From Siphonodentalium dalli (Eukaryota; Mollusca; Scaphopoda; Gadilida; Siphonodentaliidae), in the NCBI GenBank assembly GCA_032622095.1, contig CP136069.1, positions 164,726,394 through 164,790,393 on the forward strand: DNA of 64,000 nt, in the 5' to 3' direction. Below, in pieces: positions 37,291 to 48,670 of this stretch. The stretch's first letter is position 1. The number at the start of each line of letters is the position of its first letter. The notes beneath the pieces were generated by a model. The model did not search any database, was not told the origin of the DNA, and saw only the letters and a list, made by a program, of their open reading frames with translations. The translations under genes and the position numbers were made by a program.

Positions 37291-38024
37291 TCTATTATAT
37301 ATTTTGGAAGATCTGTGTGTGTGTGTGTGTGTGTGTCTGTAATCGATGCACTCGAAAACGGCCGAGCCGATTTCGATGAAACTTGGTATGTGGGGGTATT
37401 TTCGGCCGAGGAGTGACATAGGCCTATAAATTTGCCCGTGTCACGTGACCTTGACCTTGAAATCGGGTAATTTCAAGGTCAAACGCCCGAATATCACGGG
37501 ATTTCGATGAAACTTTGTATGTGGGGGTACCTTCGGTCGGGGAGTGGCATAAACCTATTAATTTGCCCGTGCGACGTGACCTTGAAATCGGGTCATTTCA
37601 AGGTCATCGCCCGAATATCACGGGATTTCGACGAAACTTGGTATGTGCGGGAACTTTCGTATGGGGAGTCTCATAAGCATATTCATTTGCCCGTGCGACG
37701 TGACCTTGACCTTGAAATCGGGTCAATTCAAGGTCAAATCGCCAATTTTTATGGGATTTCGACGAATTTTTATACATAGGGTTACTTTTGTCCACTGAGT
37801 GTTTTGGACGGGTCAAATCGTGACCCCGACCTGACCTTGACCTTCAAAATGATCAATTCAAGGTCAAATCGGGTGAAACCGGATGGATTTCGACGGGCAC
37901 GTTTGTCGGGTACTTTTGTCCGGGCAGTGTTTTGGACTGGTCAAATCGTGACCGCCACTTGACCTTGACCTTCAAAATGGACAATTCAATGTCAAAGCCC
38001 GGACGAAGTCGGGTCACCTTCTAG
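37291..38024 (+). mobile_element. Helitron-type unit U5 (subfamily 2)
   Basis: Starts TCTATTATATATTTTGGAAG, then a gt microsatellite (37315-37337). Ends gcccggacgaagtcggg plus tcaccttCTAG. Holds five subunits of about 130 bp, most with gaccttgacctt facing tcaaggtca. Confidence 0.75.
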
Positions 38025-38748
38025 TCTATTATATATTTTGGAAGATCTGTGTGTGTGTCTGTCTGTCGACTCGAAAACGGCCAAGCCGATTTCGATGAAA
38101 CTTGGTACGTGGGGGTATTTTCGGCCGGAGAGTGACATAGGCCTATTAATTTGCCCGTGCGACATAACCTTGACCTTGAAATCGGGTAATTTCAAGGTCA
38201 AACGCCCGAATATCACGGGATTTCGATGAAACTTGGTATGTGGGGGTGCCTTCGGTCGGGGAGTGGCATAGGCCTATTAATTTGCCCGTGCGACGTGACC
38301 TTGACCTTAAAATCGGGTCATTTCAAGGTCAAACGCAAGAATATCACGGGATTTTGATGAAAAATAGTGTCTAGGGATACTTTCGTATGGGGAGTCTCAT
38401 AAGCCTATTGATTTGCCCGTGCGACGATACCTTGACCTTGAAATCGGGTCAATTCAAGGTCAAATCGCGAATTTTGATAGGATTTCCACGAAATTTGATA
38501 CATATGGTTACTTTTGTCCACTGGGTGTTTTGGACGGGTCAAATCGTGACCCCGAACTGACCTTGACCTTCAAAATGATCAATTCAAGGTCAAATCGGGT
38601 AAAACCGCATGGATTTCGACGGGTACTTTTGTCGGGTACTTTTGTTCGGGCAGTGTTTTGGACGGGTCAAATCGTGACCCACCTGACCTTGGCCTTCAAA
38701 ATGGACAATTCAAGGTCAAAGCCCGGACGAAGTCGGGTCACCTTCTAG
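38025..38748 (+). mobile_element. Helitron-type unit U6 (subfamily 2)
   Basis: Directly follows the CTAG of U5 with the same 5' end and closes with the same 3' hairpin plus CTAG at 38748, followed by host T. The array as a whole therefore sits between A (35538) and T (38749), as a Helitron insertion should. Confidence 0.75.
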
Positions 38749-38749
38749 T

Positions 38750-39353
38750 ATGAATATATTTTCAAGAGAACAGGCTTTACATTTGGGGAAATTTATAACT
38801 CTCACCAACAAAGTACATTGTCAAAAAATCGGATTGATCACGATATGTTGGTCTTGTTTGAGATTGGTCCTCCGCTTGGACGACATTGGACTCACTTATC
38901 GATATTGCCGCTTCTTTCCTTTTTGTAATGTGTTCTCTAATTAGGGCAAAATAGTTGGCTTAATCATAAGTATTCGAGCCCACTCACACGTGACTTAGCA
39001 GAATTCATCGTTGCTGGATATTCTTTTCAGTATAGTCAGATAAATATATATAGTTGCCAAGTGTCCATTCAAGAAGGGATATATACGCTAATGTCGTATG
39101 ATATTATCACGGGACGAAAACTGTTGAATGCGGATTTAAATACTAATATGTAAATAATACAATTATTTTCACTCACATATACTGACATTCATTAACCCAT
39201 CTGATGTAAGTGAAACTGATATAAATTGAATTCTAAGCATTTCTATACGTGTACACATATCTCTCCTTTAATAGGGCAATAAACATCTCTCATTTTCTCT
39301 CTTTGTTGGAGATCCTGGGTTCGATTTCAGAGTGCGATGACCTTTGCACATAT
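38750..39353. other. Unannotated DNA
   Basis: No exon or repeat recognised. A lone tRNA B-box-like string near 39318 has no matching A box or cloverleaf. Confidence 0.4.
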
Positions 39354-39809
39354 GGTTACACTGATGTAAATATGGTTCGGATTGACCTCTAACGGATGCG
39401 GGAGCAAATTATAGGAGAACGTAAAATATACACTGGGCCCTGATTGGTCAATAGCTTTGTGTGTTTAGCATACAAAATACACCACACCTCTTCCATGTGA
39501 TCCATATAGGTAAAATATCCATTGGCACATGAATTAACCCTATGTAGTGAAGTTTGAATTTTGTGGTGTGGTTTAAAATATAACACCATTTTTAGTGCAG
39601 TTTTGACACTGGTTATGAAAACACAAGATTTAAAGGCGAATTCCCTGCTAGTCGGATATAATATTGTTGCATAAAACCGTACGTTACCCGGTGCAAATAT
39701 CAATCTTTCAGATTTAAATAAAATTTTGAACATGGGAATTATATTGTATACATTATACACTAAAACGTTTCCACTAAGGCCTAAGGAAAACATTTACACT
39801 AGTGTAACC
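39354..39809 (-). mobile_element. Solo diverged MITE family A copy
   Basis: Ends GGTTACACTGATGTAAAT and ATTTACACTAGTGTAACC are flanked by ATAT on each side, consistent with a 4-bp target duplication. Internal order matches the inverse of A1 (tgggccctgattggtcaat, ccctgctag, cactaaggcc). No S spacer is attached. Confidence 0.85.
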
Positions 39810-41765
39810 ATATCTGAATTTGTTTTAAATATATGGCTGCTTGTTGCGTTTCTCTTTTCTGAAGCATCATTGCAATAGCTCATTATACTGGTTGATTTCT
39901 GGGCATAGATCCTAATGCGATGCAATGTGCTTCAGTAATAAACACCTAGCCTTGTCAACGACGTGGCCCTATAACAATAGTGTATGGATTCTACTATCGC
40001 GCCATCTTGGAAGTTCGATATAATATTCACCAGTCGACCGGTATGCCTCCAAGGTTCCTCCTGAACAACTGTAGTCGCTATAAAGAAAAGAAACCATCGA
40101 TCCACGAGATGAACCACCCCCAATAAATTGAAATAACCACCGTTATGGTCATACTTAAGATTATATCATATATCCATAAGTGAAACGATATTATACATAT
40201 GAATGATCATGTTTGTGTGTAATCAGTATTTTATGTTCGTTATTTGTAAAAACAATATATGGGAAGAGAGAACCTGTGTAAGTCTCAATCCCGTTGCTTT
40301 GTTATGCAATAAAATATGTTTACAAAAAAGGAATACTAGTACTTTGGATGTTTGAACAGTGTAATTCCTCGTTTCACATCTTTCTGTAATATTTGTCAAG
40401 CGACTGAACTGGTCTTTCGTGTTGGCCACGAACATTCTAACATCCGATCCCTTGCCGCTAAGGATATTTACGTTTAAGTTTGCTCTTATTTTGGTGGTTC
40501 ACGAATCATTACTACTTGCATTTGGCTTCATAAATTGATTAAACTTGTGCCCCAATCCCTTTTGTATTATTCTACATATAAGGAATGTTTCAAGAAGGAA
40601 AGTTGGATAATGATATATATCTTTACAATTAATGACTGAAAGCTGGTCTTATACAGCATAGCAGTATACGCCGACAACTCATTATAACATATTTAGTTGT
40701 GAGTTTGTTGACTGACTATGGTTGCGAAGGGATTTCCGAACTTCGGTTGGGTCCCTCGACCAATGCAGTTTCCAACCATCCAGACTCGTGTTGGTCCGGG
40801 ATAGAAGCGGCCTACCACCCCTTTCCGAGAGGTATGAGTCCCATATTGTGGCACCCTGTTTGACGTGAGGTGCAAGCAACCCGTGAGGTGTGGTATATGA
40901 GTCATGGTTGTATTATAGGGCGGCCGTATCACATGAGGCATCGACATAAGGATAAGGGTTCGATCATAGTCCAACAACTTCGGTTTTACATCTCGTTGCG
41001 ACCGGGGTTGAGTTTACCTGGCTCAACCAGCTTGTCACGCCTGTTCATCGGGTTTCAGATCAAATTTATGCTATATGTTAGAGCCCGAAGCCGCCATCGC
41101 ACGCCGCCGCCCCAGCCATATTGGCCACAAGCGCCGCCAGCCATATTATCCTAACGTCAGCCACATGAAAAAAACTCCGCCACCGGAATTTAAAAATGGC
41201 TGAACCATGTGCGTGCGTTATATATCAAGCACAACTGTACTTAGATCATGCCATGAATCTCTACTCCAGCTGACGCCCGTAGAGATCATATTCCACCAGT
41301 ACAAAACACGGGAACTTTTTTTAAGTTTTGACAGAGAACCTTATAAAGTCGAAAAAATAACGCGGGGAATGTATTTCTTTGTTAATACCTGTTGCTTAAT
41401 GATTTATTCATCGGTACGTGAAGTTCCCTGCTCGAGATTACATTATTTACGTGACTTTTGAGACCCGATTCCGCGATAATTATTTATTTTATTCCCTGTC
41501 ACGAAAATCATTGTCGTAAGCGACCTAACGCAAAAGCAATTATGGGTCAAGCTCCCACTGCGTAGCACTCACGATGGATTAATACACAATCCAATGCGAC
41601 GGTTGTCTCTGTTATCGGGGACACCGCGGGCCGTAGGATACAAGTTTCTTCACAAAGGAGACAGATACAAACGATTCATGCACGAAACAATGTTTTATTC
41701 CAAATCAATATCAATAGACAGTAGATATATATATTGAGTATTAACAAATGGCTCTTTTCTTTGAT
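39810..41765. other. Unannotated DNA
   Basis: Overlapping short frames at 40682-41154 on both strands show no domain or splice context. A ccgccgcc-like patch at 41088-41145 is locally GC-rich. Confidence 0.4.
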
Positions 41766-42216
41766 CAGTGTTCGTGCTGTCGGTGGCCAAACTGGCAAAT
41801 GGCCACCTTTTTTTTAAATGGCCAGAAAAAAATCAATTTGGCCAAATTTTTGGCCAAACATTTTTCCCCCACAAATGGAGATATAAATCTAATTCAAAAA
41901 GCGCTGAATAGATAGACGAAGTGAGGCGACGAAATATTGCTGGTTTTGGACACGCGGGTTTCGATATGATAACTAACACAACCCATTGCTTGAAAAGTTG
42001 GCGAACATGGTGTCAGCGACGAGTCAGAGAATTATATATTTACAAACTATAATTTAGTCATCAATTGTGAGCCCAGAAAATAAGGATTTAATTTGGCCAA
42101 AGTTTGTTTTAATTTAGTCAAAATACATTTGGCCAATATTTGTTTTATTTGGCCACTAAAAATTTCATTTGGCCACTTTTTTGTCCAGAAGATTTTTCGG
42201 TCTAGCGCGAACACTG
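41766..42216. mobile_element. hAT-type MITE with TTTGGCCA subterminal repeats (451 bp)
   Basis: Terminal repeats CAGTGTTCGTGCTGTCGG and, inverted, CAGTGTTCGCGCTAGACCG. Flanking 8-mers tctttgat and cctctgat agree at 6 of 8 positions, compatible with an aged 8-bp hAT target duplication. tttggcca-type motifs cluster inside both ends (41785-41860 and 42092-42178). Same family as 1521-2087. Confidence 0.7.
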
Positions 42217-42813
42217 CCTCTGATTGAATGTTCAAAGAAAATTCAATCTTACGCTCTTTTTCAGTTAAAATATCTTTCAGAAAAGCATGTGCTTTATTAT
42301 ATGTACTCCAACAATACATTTAATGACAGTATGGATGATTTGAGAACCCGCGATATATCTTATTCCTCTGAGTTTGAGATATTGGCTGAACTGGCTCTTC
42401 GTTGGGTCGCAAATGTTCACAGAATGCCAAAGCAATTGGTGATGGGATATTAAATAGCTATTCTTTGAACTTCAGCTGGTCTCAGGGCCAAACGGGGCTA
42501 ATGGTTGGATACATGAAACTGCCACTGACTACTTTTGCACCATCCCCTTTATCCATGTTTTAAGTGTCAAATGTGTGCCAATAGCCACGGAAATTGCAAA
42601 GACATCATATATGTACGAATTGCTCATAAGCAAAACTAGTATTAAAATTGAGTCTGTGCACACTCAAGAATGGGTCGTCCATGTTCCATTTCAGTCCGTT
42701 CTCGTGAAAATAAGCACATACCGGGCTTATAATGATGAGCAAAATAAGCTCATATTGGCATTATTTAACCTTAATATACACTCGACATATGGACATAAAA
42801 ATCGGGTATAAGC

Positions 42814-44015
42814 CAGGGTTAGGGTAATCGTAATCAGTAATTGTAATCAAAGTAATCGATTACAAAATTTGGAGTAATCATCTGTAATCAGTAATCATGA
42901 CATTTCTTGATTAAAAGTAATTGTAATCGTAATCGATTACATTCAAATGTACCTGTAATCATGATTACATTTTGATTACTTTTTGATTACTTTTACTAAA
43001 ATATCCATATGGATGGCTATTGGATACTCATAGTCTCATACTGTGGTACTATGGAGTGTGCAAAGATACATACACCATATTATAAAGTTAATACAAATTT
43101 GTCATGTCTTATGTTAGTGGTACAGTGTGTATGTACATTCTGGCAGTGGACACAGATAACAACACACAATTGTTGAATACAGCATGAATAGCAATAAACT
43201 TGTGATACAGATAATAAAATGTTCTAATATGAATAAATAGGGTAGCCAACTTCAATTAAGATTAAATTGAATTGGGATTGCTGCAGACAATGGCTGTAAA
43301 GTCACACTGGTACAATAGGGCTAATTAACTGAACAAAGAAGGTGTGAAGTACATCGGTAGACCTAATTAGCTGGTTTATCATTTACTGCACCCATGGAGT
43401 TAAGCCTAATTTAATCCTCATCAGGATTAACAACGGATGATCATCAAATAAATCTTAATGTTATCTTCATTGTGTTGGGTATTGAATCTAACAGAACATG
43501 CTAATATTTTATAATTGTTTCTGGTGATATTTTCATAAATATTATGCGTTCGTTTGAATGCATGTAAGAAAATTAAAAATATAATAAAAATTATTTACAT
43601 AAATAAATACAAATAAAACATAATGTATTCCCAATAAGTTGGTGTATAACTTCATGATGAAATCTTTCCAATACATGTAAATGTATAAAAAAGTTTTTAT
43701 GTTTTTTGCTTGCATCTTTCTATTGTTTCAGTCGTTTCTTGTTTCCATGTTATGCAGTGATGTCTTTATTCAATCATATTAGACATGTTAATTTGAATTA
43801 TTTCATTATTTATTCATATGCGATCAAAATGGTTGGAAACCAACAATTGTAATCAGATGTAATCAAAAAGTAATCAATTACATTTACTAAAGTAATTGTA
43901 ATCGTAATCGATTACATTGGAAAAAATGTAATCAGTAATCGTAATCGTAATCATGTAAATCAAAAGTAATTGTAATCGTAATCGATTACATTGGTATGTA
44001 ATCGCCCCAACCCTG
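42814..44015. mobile_element. hAT-type non-autonomous element with perfect 8-bp target duplication (1202 bp)
   Basis: The ends read CAGGGTTAGGGTAATCG and, inverted, CAGGGTTGGGGCGATTAC. GTATAAGC is present immediately outside both ends (42806-42813, 44016-44023), an exact 8-bp duplication as made by hAT transposases. Dense gtaatc and gattac motifs fill about 170 bp at each end. The centre is AT-rich and has no transposase frame. Confidence 0.9.
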
Positions 44016-44480
44016 GTATAAGCTCACTTATATCAGAATAAATTAAGTCCAATATGAAGCTAAGTGAATATATAGGTCCAATATGAACCTATCTCCACGA
44101 GTATATGTTGCCCATTTGGGACTATGAATTAAAATACATGCACTTGGTGCTGAAAAACTACTTTCATACCGAGATGCTCAGCAAATTCTGACAGCTCATA
44201 TTTCTGAGGTTGTATCCGCAAGAAAATTTGTTGACGCCAGCATCCAGACGCCAAAGTCAGAACAATGTAGTCAGTGTATCACAAGCCAACATATCCTCAT
44301 TCAAATATATTTATATTTGACCTAAATATTCACATAGGTTCATATTGGACTTATTTGATTCCCAAATAAGCCCATAATGAGCTTATACCTGTTATCAGTT
44401 GAATGGCGCGGGCCGCAATGAAAACACATTATAAAGAGTGTGCATCTGGTTAGTCGTGTGGATGAAAAAAGGTAGATTAA

Positions 44481-44858
44481 CCCTTTACCCAACAGAACGG
44501 CCCTGTGCCAATGCATTCTCTTATATATGCGAGTCGACCATAGGTCGCCTCGCATATATAAGAGAATGCATTGGCTTAACACATTAAAAATTATAAAATT
44601 GTTAAAGAATGTAAGAAAAAATGGTAAAAAGTGTTAAAAAAAAGGATTTTTTTTAGGTCAATGCATTCTCTTATATGGTCGACTCGCATATATAAGAGAA
44701 TGCATTGGCACAGGGCATAACTGTAACTATCACAATGTGATCAAGGAGCCGGTTCCAATGATATCCATATTTGTATGGTTCTATTGAGACAGACCGAAGA
44801 TATTTTAGGCTGTTGAAGCTTTATTTGGCCGGTTTTGGCCGGTTTGTTGGGTAAAGGG
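44481..44858 (+). mobile_element. piggyBac-like MITE family P, copy P2, carrying the palindrome cassette
   Basis: CCCTTTACCC and GGGTAAAGGG ends between TTAA duplicates (44477-44480, 44859-44862). The left palindrome is 44508-44574. The right one (44658-44708) has lost 16 bp from its centre. A paralogous uninterrupted site at about 35368 confirms the insertion. Confidence 0.9.
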
Positions 44859-45132
44859 TTAAATATTGCCAATATGGATTTCTTTTGTATGGAAATTGTC
44901 CGATATTAGATTGTTTTAAAACCGCGTCTTAGGTCCATATAGAGCGTATCTTGAGGTTAAATAATGCCAATGTGAGCTTATTTCGCTCATTAAAATAAGC
45001 CCGTATTGTGCTTATTTTCACGCGAGAAGGCTGCACTAGCAAAAAAACAACATATTTCGCTTTTGTTCCAGAACCCGTATCACAGACCATGCACACATCA
45101 CACATCACGTTGACAATGTTGCTCCAAAACCA

Positions 45133-45300
45133 TTAGCATGATAATCATCAACCAATCATCTAACTTAATAATTAGCAGGATAATCATCAACCAATCATCA
45201 AACTTAATAATTGGCACGACAACCAACCAATCACCTAACTTAATAATTAGCAAGATAATCATCAACCAATCGTTTAACTTAATAATTAGCATGGTAATCA
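45133..45300 (+). repeat. About 40-bp tandem repeat, four copies
   Basis: ataatcatcaaccaatcatc plus taacttaataattagca repeats with moderate divergence. Confidence 0.9.
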
Positions 45301-45822
45301 GAAAACGCACTGCAACAGTGTACAAACCATTCCGTATATGTCCGACGAATTGGATTGTAATTAATCGTTGCAGGAATATTTGTCATCGTTAATGTGAATT
45401 TGACTGTATTTGAGTTATATAAACTCCCTTTTGTTTTGTTTTACGATATGGGTTCAGTTGTTAAAAGTTGGTACACCTGGTGTATACCAGTACCTATTGG
45501 TCGATCACCTGTTTGACAATTCCAACCAAACAACTACCCCTACTGACTCACCGTATGGGCCAACTTGTCAACGTTATAGTTTAGAATTCGATAACAAAAA
45601 CGGGAAAGTTCTTTATACAATATAAATATTGGCATTGATTGGAAATATCACAACAATCGCAACCTGTTTTTCAGTCCGAGTCCTACTGTCTCGGGCACCA
45701 AACAAAGCGTCCTTTTTTCTACAAAACATCAAACAATCCGTTCGATGTTAGTCCGGATATGGATAAAGATAGAACGTTTGTGCGGAGAGTTGAAAACAAC
45801 TAATGAATGTATGTTACGGCGA
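45301..45822. other. Unannotated DNA
   Basis: No exon or repeat recognised. A 71-codon frame at 45410-45625 has no identifiable domain. Confidence 0.35.
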
Positions 45823-46041
45823 CTACAGTAATGCCCTAACTAATCGACTCCTTAACCACAGCAGAATTATGGGTAACTTTTCAGGACTTAGTCGGAAATA
45901 TGGCGTGTTGCCATTCATCGGACAGCTCTCAGTGAGAGCTTTCCGATGAATGGCAACACGCCATATTTTCGACTAAATCCTGAAAAGTTACCCATAATTC
46001 TGCTGTGCTTAAGGAGTCGATTACTTAGGACATTACTGTAG
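45823..46041. mobile_element. Foldback MITE, about 219 bp, probably Tc1/mariner-type
   Basis: Near-perfect palindrome with arms of about 105 bp (ctacagtaatgccctaac ... cattactgtag) and a short central loop near 45930. If TA is read as the target duplication, the element begins CAGTAATG and ends CATTACTG. A few mismatches show it is not brand new. Confidence 0.75.
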
Positions 46042-46686
46042 TATGTAGAGGGAATATGGATTATGTAGCTTATATAAGTACTTTCCTGCATTCATCGACC
46101 TATTTTGAACCATAGAACGTGACAAAAGCCAGTAAATGGGCCCAACCGTTTTACATTGAGGAAGTATAAAGACTACGTGCGGCTTTAAATCATTACTCAG
46201 ATCGATACAACCTATTATCCAACACCAAGCTACAAGGGAACGCTTGGTATATATCGGTAAACGTTTCCGGACGTTAACTACGGGTCCAGTCTCTAATTCT
46301 TTTATTTCTTCGATCAGGGTGTGTTTTAAATATCACGCCCTTTGGTGGGTGCGTGGTTCTTTAAATGACCTGTTATAACTTTGGTTAACATGTCTGCATG
46401 ACTGAGTGTGGATATTATGTTTACAATCAAATAATCACAATCGCCGGGGTCATACATTGATACATATTGCAGTTGGACTATGATTTTTAATTATAACAGC
46501 CAATCAGCCCGAGAAACTTACAATCCTTGATGAGTTTCTGTTGTCAATTAAATGTGTGGTTAGTCCTTAAAACCTGGTCCGGTGATTACCAATCAATACT
46601 CCATAGTCAGTATTACACCAAGATATATCAAGGCATTGTTTTTGCGCCGAATCGTGACATTTCAATTGACTGTTGTGTTAATCTTG

Positions 46687-46749
46687 GATAATTAAAGAGC
46701 ACACTACTCTTTGGTTATAAATCAAAGAGTATTGTGCTCTTTAATTATC
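46687..46749. repeat. Short 27-bp-arm hairpin
   Basis: Arms 46687-46713 and 46723-46749 (attaaagagcaca and complement) match at 26 of 27 positions around a 9-nt loop. Size and shape would suit a small-RNA precursor or a tiny foldback element; there is no other evidence for either. Confidence 0.8.
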
Positions 46750-47306
46750 TCTTTATTATTATAAAGCGAAATAAACACCACGCGCGCTCTCTGGCCGCTT
46801 GTGATCGTTATTGCGCTTATAAATCGGACGCCATGCTTATAACGTATATTTAGATGAACTGTTTTATGTGCAATGTATACTCTTTATTGCCTTTAGTTGT
46901 GGACGGTATTTACATCAGTTCTAACTACATATATATAACGAGATGAGTAGCTTTAGTTTAAGGACAGATAGTCATCATTATGTACCATCAATTAGACTGG
47001 TTTAAACATATTTTATTTGCCCAATGCATAATATAAACATATACAAGGGCAAAATGGATAGGATGACAAGTGCTGTCACTTATAATAGCATACTCTCCAC
47101 ATTGTCAATATACTGAATATAAACAAAACAAACTTTGACAAGAGCAAGGAAATGTGTTATAACAATATATCTACGTACAAGTAATGACAACTAACTGTAG
47201 AATTGACGGATTGTTTCACATGTTATGTATGTGTGAAGGAAGAGTGATACAAAAAACGCGATAGAGAGACTGAAATTAAGCAACCGGTAGAGATTGATAG
47301 ATATAT

Positions 47307-47307
<1 letters not shown>

Positions 47308-47372
<65 letters not shown>
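47308..47372 (+). repeat. (GA)n microsatellite, about 32 units
   Basis: Uninterrupted ga repeat. It produces an artefactual Ser-Leu frame on the minus strand. Confidence 0.99.
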
Positions 47373-47374
<2 letters not shown>

Positions 47375-48406
47375 AAAGCAAGGGATAGACAATGAAGGAA
47401 TGGGGAGATATAAAGGTATTGCATGTGCATGGTGGTGACAGCTTTACTGGGTTCGATTATATATAACACCAAGGGCGCTATACCATCAATTATAGTTAAT
47501 TTGCTTTCGATTTCTTCTGTTAGCACCACACATCTCAGATGTCGAGATCGAAACGTTTTGTTTCTTTTATGAACCGATGCACGTAATTAAAGGTCACAGT
47601 ATTTATATCGTCACTTATATATGCATGGGTTGCCGAACAAAACTGTCCTGATTGATATGGTATTCACATCAAAATGTATCAAACTATTGTATAGTCTCAG
47701 TCTTTATCTAGCATGTAACGTGTATTCAAAGAAATAGTGGTCAACAGTATTATCACCGAGACCACAACTACACAGTTTAGATACTATCAAATAGTTAACT
47801 ACTTTGTGTTCCCGCCAGTCACTCCATCGACACCGGGGCTGGCATTGTATAACATTTGAACGTTAGATTAACTATCAACACGTATAATTAAAGGCACGTG
47901 AGGCCTTAATTGTCGAAAATATTCATATTTGTTCAAAACACCGTAAACAGAAAAACATTAAAACGCATACAGTTTCGTTCATATATACCATGACCATCGC
48001 GTAAACAGCATGTTATCACAAATACCTACTATATTTTACCTAAGCATGAGCCTGATTTGGTTACAGAGGACAGCACAATGCTACTGGCTAATCACACACA
48101 AATGGCATAAACGCTCTTTATTAGTTCCATATCAGGAATTCACCAACAAAGAACGCTCTTTATGTTTACCATCATAATATAAACAAACACCAGAAAAGTA
48201 ACTTTTTATGCTTTTGTTTACATAACAATGGTTAAACATATGAGAATAACATACTGTTTATGCGATATTTCTTATTTATATACGGACAAAGTCTGTCTAC
48301 ATTTTGATGTTCTTTCTGTTTGTGGCGGTTTTTGACGGGTGGAAATATTTTCACAGGATACCCACCGCCAAGGCCAACCGTACCTTTAAGCGGGATATTT
48401 CTTGTT
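47373..48406. other. Unannotated DNA
   Basis: No exon or repeat recognised. Confidence 0.4.
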
Positions 48407-48410
48407 TTAA

Positions 48411-48666
48411 CCCGTTGAGTGCCAGGGGCCGATCTCATCGGCCCTAAACCTACAAAATAAGTCTGTTAAAGAATATAAGAATAAATTATTAAAAATGTAA
48501 ACAATTGTAAAAAAAACAAAAAACAAACAAACAAACAAACAAATTGTTAGGCCAATGCATTCTCTTATATATGCGAGGCGACCTATGGTCGACTCGCATA
48601 TATAAGAGAATGCATTGGCACAGGGTATATGGGTTGATACAAAAATCGGACCTGGCACTCAAAGGG
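48411..48666 (+). mobile_element. TTAA MITE family R, copy R1, with half a palindrome cassette
   Basis: Ends CCCGTTGAGTGCCAGG and CCTGGCACTCAAAGGG lie between TTAA duplicates (48407-48410, 48667-48670), again piggyBac-like. Only the linker and right palindrome (48552-48618) of the cassette are present, followed by ggcacaggg. An aaac microsatellite (48518-48541) sits in the linker. Confidence 0.8.
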
Positions 48667-48670
48667 TTAA

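Larger units (their letters stand above)
42703..45022. mobile_element. Inverted-repeat element hosting two later insertions
   Basis: Left arm cgtgaaaataagcacata, ccgggcttat and aagctcatattggcattatt (42703-42775) is inverted at 44965-45022. After removing the hAT (42814-44015) and P2 (44481-44858) insertions, about 0.73 kb remains. Related fragments lie at 30965-31110 and 35275-35490. Exact termini and target duplication are unclear. Confidence 0.7.

Noticed and set aside
39300-39345. tRNA-like B box (gggttcgatttc)
   Set aside because: No A box at the right distance, no cloverleaf stems and no SINE-like tail.
40682-41154. Overlapping 65-94 codon frames suggesting a gene
   Set aside because: Frames on opposite strands overlap, with no recognisable domain, signal peptide or splice sites.
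47191-47529. 112-codon frame with a long Ser-Leu run
   Set aside because: Produced by the (GA)n microsatellite on the opposite strand.
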